Assembly: GCA_016930015.1 (NCBI GenBank)
Contig: JAFGHR010000049.1
Location: 1 to 41,498, forward strand
Length of the DNA: 41,498 bases
Source of the DNA: Anaerolineae bacterium
GTDB lineage: Bacteria; Chloroflexota; Anaerolineae; Aggregatilineales; Aggregatilineaceae
Direction: 5' to 3'
A program made the translations under genes and the position numbers. The notes under the pieces were generated by a model that did no database searches, was not told the origin of the DNA, and worked only from the letters and a program-made list of their open reading frames with translations. Positions 40,416 through 41,498 of the stretch are shown here, piece by piece (the stretch's first letter is position 1; each line of letters starts with the position of its first letter).

Positions 40416-41498
40416 TCAGCCTTCATCCACCTGTTCTACCGCTAACGCCGCCCGAATGTCGTCTTCCAGGCGATCCAGCGCGGCCTGCCAGTACGCGGGT
40501 TTGACGTAAACGCGCTGGCCCGGATGGATATAATATAAGTGTGTCTCAGGCAGTTGCCCCGTTTTTGCCTCAACGGCTTTGGCATACACCCCCACTTGCA
40601 GGTAATAGCGTTTGGCGTTCGCATACGCGCCCGCCTGCGAAACCAGGGCCGTTTTATAGTCCATCACGTGCCACTGGCCGCCCTTGACCGGCATATGATA
40701 CAGCACATCGATCACGCCGTGGATCATACGCCGCCCGGTCCAGTACATGAACGGCAGTTCGCGGTAGACCTGGCTGGCGCGATCCAGGTCGGCGCGCACG
40801 TCGCTGCCTTCGAAGCGGCGCAGCAGGTCCAGCGCCCGGCTGATGGCCAGCCGGATGTGATCCGGGTCAGACAGGCCCAACTGCCACGCGATTGTTTCCA
40901 AACGCTGCATCAGCACGGCAGGATCGGCAGCGTCGGGCAGCAGCCACGCCTGAAGCGCCTGGTGTACGATCTCGCCGATCACGCGCCGCAGCCGGTGATC
41001 ATCGGGCAGCGCGGTGCGATCCACCAGCGGGCGGACCGGCTCCGGCATATCAAACAGCACCGAATGGCGGAACGCGGCCAATCCCTGCGCGGCGGGATCG
41101 TAATAGGGCGCATGGCCCAGCTTGGCGATCTGGGTCGCCGTCAGCGCGCGTGCGGGCGCGTCCCGCTCAAACGGGACATCGGCCAGCAGCGGCGGCAGGA
41201 CCGGCGCGGCAGTTTCGGCGTCCAGGAATCCCAGACCGGGGGATGATTCGGCGGCGGGACTGCCCGGCATGAGATCATCCGGCGCGGGCGGCACGCGTGG
41301 AATCGTCAGCGTACACTGCCCCCACCCAAAATTGATCAGGGCGGTGTCATCCGCCGGAACGCTGTCATCCGGCAGGATCAGGTCCTCGTCCAACACGCCC
41401 AGCGCGGCCAACCACTGCCGCAGCCAGGAGTTTTCCCCGGCGCGGTGCAGGCTCCCGCTGACGATCAGGTAATCCTGCGCGCGCGTGGCGGCCACGTA
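40416..41498 (-). CDS. AddA/RecB-like helicase-nuclease, C-terminal part (cut by window edge)
   Basis: At least 361 residues are visible and the frame stays open to the window end. It begins YVAATRAQDYLIVSGS, helicase motif VI of the UvrD/Rep family. A middle region with an acidic, proline-rich linker follows. The PD-(D/E)xK nuclease domain has IGEIVHQAL (about 180-188), GVIDVLYH (metal-binding aspartate) and HVMDYKTALV (D-x-K), then a Y-x-x-Q-x-x-x-Y helix (YYLQVGVYAKAV). The site looks intact. This fits the AddA subunit that processes double-strand breaks for recombination. The N-terminal ATPase half lies beyond the window. Confidence 0.85.
   Translation of the reverse strand, partial: YVAATRAQDYLIVSGSLHRAGENSWLRQWLAALGVLDEDLILPDDSVPADDTALINFGWGQCTLTIPRVPPAPDDLMPGSPAAESSPGLGFLDAETAAPVLPPLLADVPFERDAPARALTATQIAKLGHAPYYDPAAQGLAAFRHSVLFDMPEPVRPLVDRTALPDDHRLRRVIGEIVHQALQAWLLPDAADPAVLMQRLETIAWQLGLSDPDHIRLAISRALDLLRRFEGSDVRADLDRASQVYRELPFMYWTGRRMIHGVIDVLYHMPVKGGQWHVMDYKTALVSQAGAYANAKRYYLQVGVYAKAVEAKTGQLPETHLYYIHPGQRVYVKPAYWQAALDRLEDDIRAALAVEQVDEG

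Overview
The window is a single, gene-dense bacterial chromosome segment with fairly high GC. It carries no rRNA, no recognisable tRNA, no CRISPR array and no transposase gene. The gene set best fits Chloroflexota, close to Anaerolineae. That reading rests on proline/threonine-rich linkers in secreted proteins, a GH57 enzyme with its DUF1926-type tail, a short-form alpha-glucan phosphorylase with a DUF3417-type N-terminus, a DUF6159-type membrane protein, the secreted 'CWQG' protein pair and a soluble AfsR/LuxR-type TPR remnant. This taxonomic call is inference, not something a marker gene proves here.

Layout. 1-5.1 kb: a TPR protein that looks like the C-terminal part of a STAND/LuxR-type regulator, a histidine phosphatase, a glutaredoxin-thioredoxin reductase fusion and a TPR-like membrane protein. 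5.1-9.0 kb: glycogen/maltodextrin phosphorylase (glgP), with its own promoter and a strong terminator, and an MFS exporter. 9.2-12.4 kb: a soluble PAS histidine kinase with its response regulator, and a divergent paralogous response regulator. 12.5-16.5 kb: envelope proteins, namely a membrane protein with a degenerate NERD domain, a PPC-domain protein, a DUF6159-like protein and two translationally coupled 'CWQG' secreted paralogues. 16.6-22.7 kb: 6-phosphofructokinase, a Gfo/Idh/MocA oxidoreductase, a parvulin-type lipoprotein and a GH57 glucanotransferase. 22.8-32.3 kb: an ICMT-like methyltransferase, a third response regulator, two long secreted paralogues, an L,D-transpeptidase and two overlapping methyltransferase genes. 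32.4-35.0 kb: four GNAT acetyltransferase genes in tandem. 35.4-41.5 kb: a secreted Ig-like protein, a fourth response regulator, a GCS2-type carboxylate-amine ligase, and an operon of the C-terminal end of an AddA/RecB-like helicase-nuclease, a membrane protein and an ABM-domain protein.

How the genes fit together. GlgP, the GH57 enzyme and phosphofructokinase form a scattered storage-glucan-to-glycolysis set. The secreted proteins, L,D-transpeptidase and parvulin lipoprotein point to active envelope building. Four receiver-only regulators but one kinase suggest phosphorelay or protein-protein signalling rather than direct DNA binding.

The most notable non-coding signal is a dispersed element of about 0.2 kb present in at least six full or partial copies (near 55, 3819, 11182, 14941, 17691 and 35152). 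The best copies have imperfect terminal inverted repeats of about 17 bp, three internal GC-rich hairpins and flanking direct repeats, including a perfect 10-bp one at the copy at 11182. It behaves like a non-autonomous, MITE-like mobile element. All copies lie in gaps between genes and in the same orientation.
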